Positions 1 to 11,364 are shown, counted from the stretch's first letter. The stretch is DNA of 64,000 bases from Serratia rhizosphaerae (GCF_009817885.1 NZ_CP041764.1:1612001-1676000), one strand, 5' to 3'. The notes: generated from the sequence alone by a model not told the origin. Numbers and translations: made by a program.

Positions 1-49
1 ACCTGTTTTCTAAAATGGGCTCGGCAGAGTCAGAGTAAGGGAGAGGCAC

Positions 50-379
50 ATGTTTAATATTGGCTTTCTGTGGCTGGCACTGTCTATCGGCGCCGAAATC
101 ACCGGCACCTCGATGATTAAAAAAACCAACAGTTTTAAGAAGTTCGGTCCCTCTCTGCTGGTGATCGGCGCGTATTGCCTGTGTTATTTCGCGCTGACCC
201 GGGCGATGGGCTATATGCCGGTAGGGGTGGCCTATTCGCTGTGGTGCGGCTTTGGCATCGTCGGCGTGACCGCGGTGTCGATGCTGCTGTATAAGCAAAA
301 ACCCGACCTGCCGGCGATTTTCGCCATGGCGCTGATCATCGGCGGCGGCATCATCATGAACACCTTCTCGCAGATGTAG
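50..379 (+). CDS. SMR-family multidrug efflux protein (EmrE-like)
   Basis: This 109-residue protein has four hydrophobic segments and the small multidrug resistance signature. Glu16 in the GAEITGT segment corresponds to the proton- and drug-binding Glu14 of EmrE. Tyr62 and Trp65 in AYSLWCGFG match EmrE Tyr60 and Trp63. The family exchanges protons for lipophilic cations in the inner membrane and works as a dimer. The ATG is preceded by an AGGGAG ribosome-binding site. It is a single gene, convergent with lptG and separated from it by a bidirectional terminator. The substrate cannot be told from sequence. Confidence 0.85.
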   Translation: MFNIGFLWLALSIGAEITGTSMIKKTNSFKKFGPSLLVIGAYCLCYFALTRAMGYMPVGVAYSLWCGFGIVGVTAVSMLLYKQKPDLPAIFAMALIIGGGIIMNTFSQM

Positions 380-421
380 CGTTTTCTCACCACAAAACGG
401 CCTTCCGGCCGCCGGGATCAA

Positions 422-451
422 AAAAGGGTCGAAGCAAGCTTCGACCCTTTT
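422..451. terminator. bidirectional Rho-independent terminator
   Basis: A perfect inverted repeat has 14-base arms (AAAAGGGTCGAAGC and its complement) around two central bases. It ends in T runs on both strands and lies between the convergent SMR gene and lptG. Confidence 0.85.
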
Positions 452-468
452 CACTGATCAGACGTTCG

Positions 469-1539
469 TTATTTGCGCTTGAGCAGCATATACACGCTGA
501 CCGACAGGAACAGCAGGCTCGGCAGCAGCGCACCCAGTACCGGCGGCATGCTGTACACCAGGCTGAGCGGGCCGAAGATCTGGTCCAGCACGTAGAACAG
601 GAAGCCGCAGCTGATACCGGTCACCACGCGCACCCCCATCGGCACGCTGCGCAGCGGGCCGAAGATAAACGACAGCGCCATCAGCATCATCACCGCCACC
701 GACAGCGGCGAGAAGATTTTGCTCCACATGTTCAGCTGATAACGGCTGGCTTCCTGGCCGCTCTGCTTCAGATATTTGGAGTAGTTGTGCAGCCCGCTGA
801 TGGAGAGCGAATCCGGATCCAGCGCCACCACGCCCAGCTTATCCGGCGTCAGGTTGGTTTTCCATTCTCCGCTCAGCGTCTGGGTGCCGGTGACCTGCTT
901 GGCGTTGGTCAGGTCCGAGGTGTCCACCTGTGACAGCTTCCATACGCCGTCTTCAAAGCTGGCGGTGGCGGCATAGCGCACCGTTTCCAGCCGGCGCTGG
1001 TCGTTAAAGTGGTAGATATTGACGCCGGACAGCTCGTTCTTGCCGGAAACCCGCTCGATATAAATAAAGTCAGTGCCGTCCTTCGCCCACAGGCCGCTTT
1101 TGGTGGACAGCAGCGAACCGCCGTACATCTGCTGCGCACGGTAGTTGCGCGCCATCTGCTCGCCCTGCGGCGCTACCCATTCGCCGATCGCCATGGTCAG
1201 CAGCATCAGCGGAATGGCGGTTTTCATCACCGAGCCGGCAATTTGCAGCCGCGTAAAACCGGAAGCCTGCATCACCACCAGTTCGCTGCGCGTCGCCAAC
1301 TGCCCCAGCCCCAGCAGCGCGCCCAGCAGCGCCGCCATCGGGAAGAAGGTTTCAATGTCCTTCGGCACGCTCAGCAGGGTATACACCCCCGCGCCCAGCG
1401 CCGAATACTCCCCTTGCCCCACTTTGCGCAGCTGGTCGACAAACTTGATGATGCCGGACAGCGACACCAGCATGAACAGCGTCATGATGATGGTGTTGAA
1501 GATGGTTTTACCGATATAGCGGTCTAATACGCCAAACAT
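469..1539 (-). CDS. lptG: LPS export ABC transporter permease LptG
   Basis: LptG is one of the two inner-membrane subunits of LptB2FG, which extracts lipopolysaccharide and passes it to LptC-LptA-LptD. The 356-residue protein has the family layout: a membrane segment near residues 12-31, two more before residue 120, a periplasmic beta-rich domain, and three C-terminal membrane segments. The start ATG shares one base with the lptF stop (TGATG), so translation is probably coupled. Length and sequence agree with E. coli LptG. Confidence 0.96.
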   Translation of the reverse strand: MFGVLDRYIGKTIFNTIIMTLFMLVSLSGIIKFVDQLRKVGQGEYSALGAGVYTLLSVPKDIETFFPMAALLGALLGLGQLATRSELVVMQASGFTRLQIAGSVMKTAIPLMLLTMAIGEWVAPQGEQMARNYRAQQMYGGSLLSTKSGLWAKDGTDFIYIERVSGKNELSGVNIYHFNDQRRLETVRYAATASFEDGVWKLSQVDTSDLTNAKQVTGTQTLSGEWKTNLTPDKLGVVALDPDSLSISGLHNYSKYLKQSGQEASRYQLNMWSKIFSPLSVAVMMLMALSFIFGPLRSVPMGVRVVTGISCGFLFYVLDQIFGPLSLVYSMPPVLGALLPSLLFLSVSVYMLLKRK

Positions 1540-2633
1540 CAGACAGCTCCTCTCAGACGTCCGCGCAGTTTACGCATCGGCACGGTATCCCACAGGTTGA
1601 GCGCCAGCGCGATCGCCAGATACACCGCGTTCACCAGCCAGATCCACAGCATCGGGTCCAGCTTGCCCTTGCCGGCGTTGGAGCGCAGCGAGGTCTGCAG
1701 CAGGAAGAAGATCAGATACAGCAGGATAGCCGGCAGCATGCTCAGCACGCGCCCCTGACGCGGATTCACCACGCTGAGCGGCACCACCAGCAGCGCCATC
1801 AGCACCACGGAGACCACCAGCGTCAGGCGCCAGTGGAACTCGGCGCGCGCGTCCTGATCGTCGGAGTGCCACAGGGCGCTCATCGGCATCTGCTCGGCTT
1901 CGGTGTTGTCCGCGACGACGGCGCGGTGGCCAATCACCGCCTTGTAGTCGCTGAAATCGGTGATGCGGAAATCGCGCAGCAGCGCGGTGCCCTCAAAGCG
2001 GGTGCCTTTATCCAGCGTCACCACCTGCGAGCCGTCTTTCGTCTGGTTGATCTTGCCATGTTCCGCCACCACCACCGACGGGCGCTGATTGCCGTTAGGC
2101 CGCAGCTGCGCCAGGAACACATCGTTGAAGGTGTTGCCCTTGACGTTGCCGATAAACAGCACCGCATTGCCGTCCTGCGACGGCTTGAACTGCCCTTCCG
2201 CCAGCCCGGCTACGCTCGGGTTGGCCTTGGCTTCGGCAACCACCTCATCCTGGTGGCTGGAGGCCCACGGGCCGATCCAGAACACGTTGGCCGCGGCGAC
2301 GAGGGCGGTGAACAGCGCCAGCACCATTGCGGCGACAATCAGGGTGCGTTTGCCCAGGCCACAGGCGTGCATCACCGTAATTTCACTTTCGGTGTACAGC
2401 CGTCCAAGCGTCATCAGCAAGCCAAGAAACAGGCTTAACGGTAAAATGAGCTGCGCCATCTTCGGCACGCTCAATGCGAGCAGGGATAATACTAAATTTG
2501 TCGGGACATCGCCGTCCACCGCGTCCCCTAACACCCTGACCAGGTTCTGACAAAAGAAGATCAGCAGCAGGATGAACAGGATCGCGATTTGGCTCTTGAG
2601 CGTTTCCCGTACCAGATATCTAATGATAATCAC
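1539..2633 (-). CDS. lptF: LPS export ABC transporter permease LptF
   Basis: LptF partners LptG in the LptB2FG lipopolysaccharide extractor. I place the start at a GTG (2633) because the resulting N-terminus MIIIRYLVRETLKSQ is that of E. coli LptF and gives 364 residues. The open frame runs 29 codons further upstream without family similarity. The essential lptF-lptG pair is divergent from pepA, as in E. coli, and the 282-bp gap to pepA should hold both promoters. Confidence 0.95.
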   Translation of the reverse strand: MIIIRYLVRETLKSQIAILFILLLIFFCQNLVRVLGDAVDGDVPTNLVLSLLALSVPKMAQLILPLSLFLGLLMTLGRLYTESEITVMHACGLGKRTLIVAAMVLALFTALVAAANVFWIGPWASSHQDEVVAEAKANPSVAGLAEGQFKPSQDGNAVLFIGNVKGNTFNDVFLAQLRPNGNQRPSVVVAEHGKINQTKDGSQVVTLDKGTRFEGTALLRDFRITDFSDYKAVIGHRAVVADNTEAEQMPMSALWHSDDQDARAEFHWRLTLVVSVVLMALLVVPLSVVNPRQGRVLSMLPAILLYLIFFLLQTSLRSNAGKGKLDPMLWIWLVNAVYLAIALALNLWDTVPMRKLRGRLRGAV

Positions 2634-2900
2634 GCTTATTACGCCTGTGAAAACTTGTCTTTTTGCAGGAAAATCGATAGTTTCTTCGCTAATCCGCCAT
2701 TTATTCTCATCATATGGCAACCTTCACAGCTAAAATAGTATTACAACATCAAGCCGTTTGGGTGCCCTATAGGAACATACCTATAGTCGCCAAAACAGAA
2801 CAATTTACGCCGTTCAGGTTAACATACTTTAGTTAACTCAACGGCGGGAGATCGTTACGGAGCTGGTTATTCTAGCCGTACCTCCCGCCTTTGTCTTTAA

Positions 2901-4427
<1,527 letters not shown>

Positions 4428-4461
4428 ATACCCTTAATCTTTCAAGCCGCCGCCTTGCTGG

Positions 4462-4491
4462 CTGCAACTTGAAATCTATTGGGTATATAAT
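4462..4491 (+). promoter_or_regulatory. probable sigma-70 promoter between pepA and holC
   Basis: A perfect TATAAT -10 element (4486-4491) lies 18 bases after a CTGCAA hexamer (4462-4467). It would start transcription near 4498, ahead of two hairpins and a terminator. Confidence 0.5.
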
Positions 4492-4497
4492 CTTCTC

Positions 4498-4570
4498 AGC
4501 AGCGAAGGAGCAGAGTTATCTGCTCCGTTCCCTAAAAGGGCGCAACCGACATGTTGTGCCCTGTTTTTTT
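4498..4570 (+). ncRNA. candidate small RNA or attenuated holC leader
   Basis: Starting from the predicted promoter, about 73 nt contain a hairpin GGAGCAG/CTGCTCC (4508-4527). A second stem, AGGGCGCAAC paired with GTTGTGCCCT (4537-4562), is followed by seven Ts. This is a complete Rho-independent terminator lying only 20 bases before holC. It could end a separate small RNA or attenuate holC expression. I recognise no known RNA family. Confidence 0.4.
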
Positions 4571-4590
4571 ATCGGCAGCGGTGGATCCCA

Positions 4591-5040
4591 ATGAAACAGG
4601 CGACGTTTTACTTGCTCGACAATGCAGACCCGGCGGGCGCGCTCAGCGCACACGAGGCCGTGGCCTGCGCCGCGGCTGCCGACGCCTTCCGCGCCGGTAA
4701 GCGGGTGCTGATCGCCTGTGAAAGTCAGGAACAGGCCATCCGGCTGGATGAAGCGCTGTGGCAGCGCGATCCGCACCAGTTTGTCCCGCACAACCTGGCA
4801 GGCGAAGGGCCGCACTACGGCGCGCCGGTGGAGCTGTGCTGGCCCGGCAAGCGCGGCAACGCCCCGCGCGATCTGCTGATCGCCCTGCTGCCGCAGTTTG
4901 CGGACTTTGCCACCGCTTTCCATGAAGTGGTAGACTTTGTCCCTTATGAAGAAACCTTAAAACAGTTGGCGCGCGACCGATACAAAGCCTATCGCAGCGT
5001 CGGCTTCCAATTGACCACGGCAACGCCGCCAACTCACTGA
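4591..5040 (+). CDS. holC: DNA polymerase III chi subunit HolC
   Basis: The 149-residue protein resembles E. coli HolC (147 residues) along its length, including the N-terminal [10 protein letters not shown] and the central [12 protein letters not shown] stretch. Chi joins psi and the clamp-loader complex to single-stranded-DNA-binding protein at the replication fork. It lies 13 bases ahead of valS, the usual enterobacterial order pepA-holC-valS, and the two are probably co-transcribed. Confidence 0.95.
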   Translation: MKQATFYLLDNADPAGALSAHEAVACAAAADAFRAGKRVLIACESQEQAIRLDEALWQRDPHQFVPHNLAGEGPHYGAPVELCWPGKRGNAPRDLLIALLPQFADFATAFHEVVDFVPYEETLKQLARDRYKAYRSVGFQLTTATPPTH

Positions 5041-5053
5041 ATTACGAAATAAA

Positions 5054-7930
5054 ATGGAAAAGACAAACAGTCAGCTCGATACCGCCTACAACCCGTCCCA
5101 GATCGAACAGAAACTGTACGATCACTGGGAGAGCCAAGGTTACTTCAAGCCCAATGGCGATACCAGCCAGGAAAGCTTCTGCATCATGATCCCGCCGCCG
5201 AACGTCACCGGCAGCCTGCACATGGGTCACGCTTTCCAGCAGACCATCATGGACACCATGATCCGCTACCAGCGCATGCAGGGTAAAAACACCCTGTGGC
5301 AGGCGGGCACCGACCACGCCGGCATCGCCACCCAGATGGTGGTGGAGCGCAAAATCGCCGCGGAAGAAGGCAAAACCCGCCACGATTACGGCCGCGACGC
5401 GTTTATCGACAAAATCTGGCAGTGGAAGGCGGAATCCGGCGGCACCATCACCCGCCAGATGCGCCGCCTCGGCAACTCGGTAGACTGGGAGCGCGAGCGC
5501 TTCACCATGGACGACGGCCTGTCCAACGCGGTGAAGGAAGTGTTTGTCCGCCTGTACAATGAAGACCTGATCTACCGCGGCAAGCGCCTGGTGAACTGGG
5601 ATCCGAAGCTGCGCACCGCCATCTCCGATCTGGAAGTGGAAAACCGCGAATCCAAGGGTTCCATGTGGCACCTTCGCTACCCGCTGGCCGACGGCGCGAA
5701 AACCGCCGAAGGTAAAGACTACCTGATCGTCGCCACCACCCGTCCGGAAACCGTGCTGGGCGACACCGGCGTGGCGGTCAACCCGGAAGATCCGCGTTAC
5801 AAAGACCTGATCGGCAAAGAGATCGTGCTGCCGCTGGTGGGTCGCCGCATCCGTATCGTCGGCGATGAGCACGCCGATATGGAAAAAGGCACCGGCTGCG
5901 TGAAAATCACCCCGGCGCACGACTTTAACGACTATGAGGTGGGCAAGCGCCACGGCCTGCCGATGATCAACATTCTGACTTTCGACGGCGATATCCGTCA
6001 GGAAGCGGAAGTGTTCGATACGCTGGGCGAAGCCAGCGACGCGTACAGCAGCGACATCCCGGCGCAGTTCCGCGGCCTGGAGCGTTTCGCCGCGCGTAAA
6101 GCCGTGGTAGCCGCCTTTGAAGAGCTCGGCCTGCTGGACGAGATCAAACCGCACGACCTGACGGTGCCTTACGGCGACCGCGGCGGCGTGGTGATCGAGC
6201 CGATGCTGACCGACCAATGGTACGTGCGCACCGCGCCGCTGGCGAAAGTGGCGGTGGAAGCGGTAGAGCAAGGCGATATCCAGTTCGTGCCGAAGCAGTA
6301 CGAAAACATGTACTTCAGCTGGATGCGCGACATTCAGGACTGGTGCATCTCCCGTCAGCTGTGGTGGGGCCACCGCATTCCGGCCTGGTACGACGCCAAC
6401 GGCAAAGTGTACGTCGGCCGCAATGAAGAAGAAGTGCGCCGCGACAACAACCTGGCGGCGGACGTGGCGCTCAGCCAGGACGAAGACGTGCTGGACACCT
6501 GGTTCTCTTCCGGCCTGTGGACCTTCTCCACCCTGGGCTGGCCGGAGCAGACCGACGCGCTGAAAACCTTCCATCCGACCAGCGTGATGGTCAGCGGCTT
6601 CGACATCATCTTCTTCTGGATCGCCCGCATGATCATGCTGACCATGCACTTTATCAAAGATGAAAACGGCAAGCCGCAGGTGCCGTTCCACACCGTCTAC
6701 ATGACCGGCCTGATCCGCGACGACGAAGGGCAGAAGATGTCCAAGTCCAAGGGCAACGTGATTGACCCGCTGGATATGGTCGACGGCATTTCGCTGGAAG
6801 ATCTGCTGGAAAAACGCACCGGCAACATGATGCAGCCGCAGCTGGCGGAGAAAATCCGCAAGCGCACCGAGAAGCAGTTCCCGAACGGCATTGAGCCGCA
6901 CGGCACCGATGCCCTGCGCTTTACGCTGGCGGCGCTGGCCTCCACCGGCCGCGATATCAACTGGGATATGAAGCGTCTGGAAGGCTACCGCAACTTCTGT
7001 AACAAGCTGTGGAACGCCAGCCGCTTTGTGCTGATGAACACCGAAGAGCACGACTGCGGCTTCAACGGCGGCGAGATGCAGCTGTCGCTGGCGGACCGCT
7101 GGATCCTGGCGGAATTCAACCGTACGGTGAAAGCCTACCGCGAAGCGCTGGACAGCTACCGTTTCGACATCGCCGCCGGCATCCTGTACGAGTTCACCTG
7201 GAACCAGTTCTGCGACTGGTATCTGGAGCTGACCAAGCCGGTTATCAACAACGGCAGCGAGGCGGAACAGCGCGGTACGCGCAACACGCTGATCACCGTG
7301 CTGGAAGCGCTGCTGCGCCTGGCGCACCCGATCATTCCGTTTATCACCGAAACCATCTGGCAGCGCGTCAAGCTGCTGAAAGGCATCAGCGACGATACTA
7401 TCATGCTGCAGCCGTTCCCGGCCTACGACACTGCGCTGGAAGATGAGCAGGCGCTGGCGGACCTGGAGTGGATCAAGCAGACCATCATCGCGGTGCGTAA
7501 TATCCGCGCCGAGATGAACATCGCGCCAAGCAAAGCGCTGGAAGTGCTGCTGCGCAACGCCAACGGCGATGCCCAGCGCCGCGTGCAGGACAACCAGAAC
7601 TTTATCGCCCGTCTGGCGCGTCTGGAATCCATCGCGCTGCTGCCTGCCGGCGAGAAAGGCCCGGTTTCCGTCACCAAACTGGTGGACGGCGCCGAGCTGC
7701 TGATCCCGATGGCCGGCTTTATCGACAAGGACGCGGAAATCGCGCGCCTGACGAAAGAGATGGCCAAGCTGGACGGCGAGATTGCCGCGATTGAAGGCAA
7801 GCTGGCGAACGAAGGCTTTGTCTCACGCGCGCCGGAAGCGGTCGTCGCCAAAGAGCGCGATCGTCTGGCGGCCTGCAAAGAAGGCAAGGTGAAACTGCAA
7901 GAGCAGCAGGCGACCATCGCCGTGCTGTAA
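5054..7930 (+). CDS. valS: valyl-tRNA synthetase
   Basis: This class I aminoacyl-tRNA synthetase charges tRNA-Val. It has the HMGH signature at residues 56-59 and KMSKS at 561-565. The editing (CP1) domain lies between them and the C-terminal coiled coil (about 890-958) is present. At 958 residues it is seven longer than the E. coli enzyme, because of a small N-terminal insertion after MEKT. Confidence 0.98.
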   Translation: MEKTNSQLDTAYNPSQIEQKLYDHWESQGYFKPNGDTSQESFCIMIPPPNVTGSLHMGHAFQQTIMDTMIRYQRMQGKNTLWQAGTDHAGIATQMVVERKIAAEEGKTRHDYGRDAFIDKIWQWKAESGGTITRQMRRLGNSVDWERERFTMDDGLSNAVKEVFVRLYNEDLIYRGKRLVNWDPKLRTAISDLEVENRESKGSMWHLRYPLADGAKTAEGKDYLIVATTRPETVLGDTGVAVNPEDPRYKDLIGKEIVLPLVGRRIRIVGDEHADMEKGTGCVKITPAHDFNDYEVGKRHGLPMINILTFDGDIRQEAEVFDTLGEASDAYSSDIPAQFRGLERFAARKAVVAAFEELGLLDEIKPHDLTVPYGDRGGVVIEPMLTDQWYVRTAPLAKVAVEAVEQGDIQFVPKQYENMYFSWMRDIQDWCISRQLWWGHRIPAWYDANGKVYVGRNEEEVRRDNNLAADVALSQDEDVLDTWFSSGLWTFSTLGWPEQTDALKTFHPTSVMVSGFDIIFFWIARMIMLTMHFIKDENGKPQVPFHTVYMTGLIRDDEGQKMSKSKGNVIDPLDMVDGISLEDLLEKRTGNMMQPQLAEKIRKRTEKQFPNGIEPHGTDALRFTLAALASTGRDINWDMKRLEGYRNFCNKLWNASRFVLMNTEEHDCGFNGGEMQLSLADRWILAEFNRTVKAYREALDSYRFDIAAGILYEFTWNQFCDWYLELTKPVINNGSEAEQRGTRNTLITVLEALLRLAHPIIPFITETIWQRVKLLKGISDDTIMLQPFPAYDTALEDEQALADLEWIKQTIIAVRNIRAEMNIAPSKALEVLLRNANGDAQRRVQDNQNFIARLARLESIALLPAGEKGPVSVTKLVDGAELLIPMAGFIDKDAEIARLTKEMAKLDGEIAAIEGKLANEGFVSRAPEAVVAKERDRLAACKEGKVKLQEQQATIAVL

Positions 7931-7989
7931 TCCCGCGGGCGCCGCAGCATGCGCCCGTCAGTCAGACAACGGATAAAAGCTGATTATTA

Positions 7990-8114
7990 GGGAGAGCGTG
8001 CCGCTGGGGTCGTAGCGGCGCAAGCCGCCGGAGCGCCCCTCGGTACGCTAGGCCCGGGTATCTCGGATTATCAGACTACTTTGCACAGCGGGTTAACCCC
8101 GCTGTTTTTTTTTT
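7990..8114 (+). ncRNA. candidate structured small RNA downstream of valS
   Basis: The 321-bp gap between valS and yjgM contains no gene but has nested pairing. Bases 7995-8003 (AGCGTGCCG) pair with 8041-8049. Inside, GGGG pairs with CCCC and a GCGGC-GCAA-GCCGC hairpin closes the structure. A linker is followed by a terminator stem CAGCGGG/CCCGCTG (8086-8104) and ten consecutive Ts. This is the shape of a small RNA or processed 3' UTR. No clear promoter was found and no RNA family recognised. Confidence 0.4.
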
Positions 8115-8251
8115 CGCCGTTGCATCCGCCCCGGCATCGGTGTTATTACAAACTATCAATACCGCACCAGCGCCCCACCGAAAAATACGCCCGGTGCGCT
8201 TGCTGCCGGAATAATAACAATGACGATCTTTTTTGGATGGCGAGAGCAAAC

Positions 8252-8755
8252 ATGACAACCGCAACGCCCGTGCGCCTGCAGGTGCGCCCCATCACGGCGG
8301 CCGATAACGCCGCCATCGCCCAGGTGATCCGCGAAGTGTCCGCCGAGCACGGCCTCACCGCGGACAAGGGCTACACCGTTTCCGACCCGGATCTGGATGC
8401 GCTGTATCAGCTGTACAGCCGGCCGCGCAGCGCCTACTGGGTGGTGGAGCTTAACGGCCAGGTGGCCGGCGGCGGCGGCGTCGCTCCGCTGCCGGGCGGC
8501 GAGGCGGACGTGTGCGAACTGCAGAAGATGTATTTCCTGCCGTCGCTGCGCGGACAGGGGCTGGCGAAGCGGCTGGCGCTGCAGGCACTGGACTTCGCCC
8601 GTGAACAGGGCTTCCTGCGCTGCTATCTGGAAACCACCGCCAGCCTGACGCAGGCCGTCGGCCTGTATCAGCACCTTGGCTTTGTCCATATCGACCATGC
8701 CATGGGCCACACCGGCCACGGCGACTGCGAAGTCACCATGCTCAAGACGCTGTAA
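8252..8755 (+). CDS. yjgM: GNAT-family N-acetyltransferase YjgM
   Basis: The 167-residue protein matches E. coli YjgM in length and sequence, with shared stretches such as [14 protein letters not shown] and [10 protein letters not shown]. The acetyl-CoA loop R-G-Q-G-L-A lies near residues 103-108. The substrate is not established. I chose the ATG at 8252, preceded by GAGAG at a suitable distance, over an ATG five codons upstream; it gives the family length. Confidence 0.88.
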   Translation: MTTATPVRLQVRPITAADNAAIAQVIREVSAEHGLTADKGYTVSDPDLDALYQLYSRPRSAYWVVELNGQVAGGGGVAPLPGGEADVCELQKMYFLPSLRGQGLAKRLALQALDFAREQGFLRCYLETTASLTQAVGLYQHLGFVHIDHAMGHTGHGDCEVTMLKTL

Positions 8756-8862
8756 CCCCCGCCCAATGCCGCCGTGGACACCCTGCCCACGGCACAGCCA
8801 TTAACATCAGAATCATTGATTTTTTCAGAAAGAAATCTGCCGTATTCAATCAGTTAAATTCG

Positions 8863-8916
8863 CAATAAATTATTTATTCATAATTTATTGTGATATTCAT
8901 TAATAAATTAATGAAT
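8863..8916. promoter_or_regulatory. tandem AT-rich palindromes upstream of the GMC oxidoreductase
   Basis: Two perfect inverted repeats lie side by side. One is CAATAAATTAT with its complement, 11-base arms and a 6-base loop (8863-8890). The other is ATTCATTAAT and its complement around AA (8895-8916). They stand in a short AT-rich island in GC-rich DNA, about 70 bp before the next start codon, where an operator could be. Which regulator binds is unknown. Confidence 0.45.
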
Positions 8917-8986
8917 GCAGGTTTGACCGCCACGCCGGCTGGACTACGCTGCTATCAGCGATTCGTTCAGCCAACAGGGAGTGCCT

Positions 8987-10594
8987 ATGTCAGACAACCG
9001 TTTTGATTACATCATCGTCGGCGCCGGCTCGGCCGGCTGCGTGCTGGCGGCGCAGCTGGTCCGCCGCACGCAGGCGCGGGTATTACTGCTGGAAGCCGGC
9101 GGCGACGACAATAATCTGTTTATCAAAATGCCGGCCGGGGTGGCGAAGATTATCGCCAAGAAAAGCTGGCCCTATGAAACCGAACCGGAACCGCACGCCA
9201 ATAACCGGCGTATGCAGATCGCCCAGGGGAAAGTGCTGGGCGGCAGCAGCTCGGTCAACGGTATGATCTACATCCGCGGCCAGCAGCAGGACTTCGACGC
9301 ATGGGAGCAACAGTACGGCTGCCACGGCTGGGGCTACCGCGACGTACTGCCCTACTTCAAACGCGCGGAGGCCAACGAAAGCCTGTCTGACGCGTATCAC
9401 GGCGACGACGGGCTGCTGCCGGTCAGTGAAAACCGCTATCGCCACCCGCTCAGCATGGCGTTTATCCGTGCCGGGCAGGAGCTGAACCTGCCCTATCGCA
9501 ACGACTTCAACGGCGACAGCCAGCACGGCGTCGGCTTCTACCAGACCACCACCCGCAACGGCGAACGCGCCAGCACCGCGCGCACCTACCTGCAGGCGGT
9601 GCGTGACCAGCAGCGGCTGGTGGTGAAACTCAACGCGCTGGCACACCGGGTGATTATTGAAGACAACGTCGCCCACGGCGTGGTGTACAGCCAGAGCGGC
9701 GGCGCGGAGGTGAGCGCCTTCGCCGAGCGGGAGGTGATTATCAGCGCCGGCGCGGTCGGCTCGCCCAAACTGCTGATGCTGTCGGGCATCGGCCCGCGCG
9801 CGCATCTGGAATCGCTGGGCATCACGCCGCTGGCCGACCTGCCGGTGGGCAAAAACTTCCACGACCATCTGCATATGTCGATCAACGCCAGCACCCGGCA
9901 ACCGGTCAGCCTGTTCGGCGCCGACCGCGGCCTGCAGGCGCTGCGCCACGGCGCGCAGTGGCTGGCGTTCCGCAGCGGCGTGCTGACTTCCAATATCCTG
10001 GAAGGCGCGGCCTTTGCCGACAGCCGCGGCGGCGATCGTCCCGACGTGCAGGTGCACTTCCTGCCGCTGCTCGACGGCTGGGACGATGTGCCGGGCGAAC
10101 CGCTGCCCGCAACCCACGGCATTACGCTGAAGGTCGGCTACCTGCAGCCGAAGGCGCGCGGCGAGGTGCTGCTGCGCAGCCGCAACCCGGCCGATGCGGT
10201 CAAGCTGCATGCCAACTACCTTGGCCACCCGGAAGACCTGGCCGGCTGCGTGCGCGCGGTAAAATTCGGCCTGCGTTTTCTGCAGACCGCGGCGCTGAAG
10301 CCGTTAATCAAAGAAGTGCTGATGCCGCTGCCGGACTGGCAGCGCGATGACGCGCAGCTGGAAGAGTTTGTGCGCAACTTCTGTAAAACGGTGTATCACC
10401 CGGTGGGCAGCTGCCGCATGGGGCAGCACGCCACGGATTCGGTCACCGATCTGCAGCTGCGGGTGCATGGTTTTGAGCGGCTGAGAGTGGTCGACGGTTC
10501 AGTGATGCCGCAGGTTACCAGCGGCAACACCAATGCGCCGACCATCATGCTGGCCGAGAAGGCCGTCGATCTGATCCTCGGCGCGCCGGATTAA
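8987..10594 (+). CDS. GMC-family FAD-dependent dehydrogenase (choline/alcohol dehydrogenase-like)
   Basis: This 535-residue glucose-methanol-choline oxidoreductase begins with the FAD-binding motif YIIVGAGSAGCVLAAQL (about 7-23). It carries GMC signatures at GKVLGGSSSVNGMIYIRG and SAGAVGSPKLLMLSGIG, and a C-terminal CKTVYHPVGSCRMG that supplies an active-site His. BetA and AlkJ belong to this family, but no bet genes are adjacent, so choline is not a safe substrate call. The ATG at 8987 follows AGGGAG by five bases; a GTG two codons earlier overlaps that site. It converges on miaE with a 4-bp overlap. Confidence 0.85.
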   Translation: MSDNRFDYIIVGAGSAGCVLAAQLVRRTQARVLLLEAGGDDNNLFIKMPAGVAKIIAKKSWPYETEPEPHANNRRMQIAQGKVLGGSSSVNGMIYIRGQQQDFDAWEQQYGCHGWGYRDVLPYFKRAEANESLSDAYHGDDGLLPVSENRYRHPLSMAFIRAGQELNLPYRNDFNGDSQHGVGFYQTTTRNGERASTARTYLQAVRDQQRLVVKLNALAHRVIIEDNVAHGVVYSQSGGAEVSAFAEREVIISAGAVGSPKLLMLSGIGPRAHLESLGITPLADLPVGKNFHDHLHMSINASTRQPVSLFGADRGLQALRHGAQWLAFRSGVLTSNILEGAAFADSRGGDRPDVQVHFLPLLDGWDDVPGEPLPATHGITLKVGYLQPKARGEVLLRSRNPADAVKLHANYLGHPEDLAGCVRAVKFGLRFLQTAALKPLIKEVLMPLPDWQRDDAQLEEFVRNFCKTVYHPVGSCRMGQHATDSVTDLQLRVHGFERLRVVDGSVMPQVTSGNTNAPTIMLAEKAVDLILGAPD

Positions 10595-11352
10595 GCCGGC
10601 AGGCCGCTGTGGAAGCGGAACTCGCTGTCCGGCGACAGGATCAGATCCGCTTCGAGACGGCCGAAGTAGGCGACGCGCTCGCTGATATCTTCCTCGCCGG
10701 CGATCTGCTGCGCCAGCGTCAGGTAATCCTGGTAGTGGCGCGCTTCCGAACGCAGCAGCGACAGGTAGAAACGGTGCAGCTCGTCGTCCAGATGCGGCGC
10801 CAGCTTGGCAAAGCGCTCACAGGAGCGGGCCTCGATATAGGCGCCGCAGATCAGTTTATCGATCAACGTCGCCGGATCGTGGGTGCGCACCTCGCGGATC
10901 ATCCGCTTGGCGTAACGGCTGGCGGTAATCTTCTTATAGGCAATGCCGCGCGACTGCATAATTCCCAGCACCTGAGAAAAGTGGTGCAGCTCTTCTTTAA
11001 TCAGCAGCACCATTTTATCCACCAGATCCTGGCCGTAGGCGGAGCCCTGCTTCGGCAGCAGTTTCCGGGTGAACTGGCTCTGGTTGAACAGCGCGTCCGG
11101 CACGCCCTGCTCTTCATGCACAAACGTCTCATACGGCTTCAGCAGCGCCAGCAGCGCATCGCCGCTCGCCTTGTCCACCACGTAGCGGCGGATCAGCCAC
11201 ATGCCGGTCTGGGCGGCCTTAAGCTCGCACACCAGATGGTCGGTCAGCAGCAGCGACAGGTTTTCCGGCCGGCGCGCGGCGTCGATCCAGCCGTCCGGGG
11301 TTTCACAGTGCAGAAAAGAGAGAATCGGGGCAAGTAACGATGGGTAATTCAT
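10591..11352 (-). CDS. miaE: tRNA-(ms2io6A37) hydroxylase MiaE
   Basis: MiaE is a non-haem diiron monooxygenase that hydroxylates the isopentenyl group of ms2i6A at position 37 of some tRNAs. The 253-residue protein has carboxylate/His motifs typical of ferritin-like diiron enzymes: EELHHFSQVL, YIEARSCERF and SEARHYQDYL. The gene is absent from E. coli K-12 but occurs at this site in Salmonella. It follows rraB on the same strand, with a dispersed palindrome in the gap. Confidence 0.92.
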   Translation of the reverse strand: MNYPSLLAPILSFLHCETPDGWIDAARRPENLSLLLTDHLVCELKAAQTGMWLIRRYVVDKASGDALLALLKPYETFVHEEQGVPDALFNQSQFTRKLLPKQGSAYGQDLVDKMVLLIKEELHHFSQVLGIMQSRGIAYKKITASRYAKRMIREVRTHDPATLIDKLICGAYIEARSCERFAKLAPHLDDELHRFYLSLLRSEARHYQDYLTLAQQIAGEEDISERVAYFGRLEADLILSPDSEFRFHSGLPA

Positions 11353-11364
11353 AAGATCTTCAAA

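Noticed and set aside
5042..7327. Long open frame on the minus strand opposite valS (about 760 codons)
   Set aside because: It lacks any family motif, is unusually rich in His, Arg, Gln and Val, and exists because GC-rich valS codons leave few stops on the opposite strand.
7931..8251. tRNA gene in the valS-yjgM gap
   Set aside because: No cloverleaf with a T-psi-C arm or acceptor stem could be drawn; the folded sequence fits a terminator-ended RNA better.
8987..10594. Naming the GMC oxidoreductase betA (choline dehydrogenase)
   Set aside because: The family fits, but betB, betI and betT are not adjacent, and many alcohol dehydrogenases share the same motifs.
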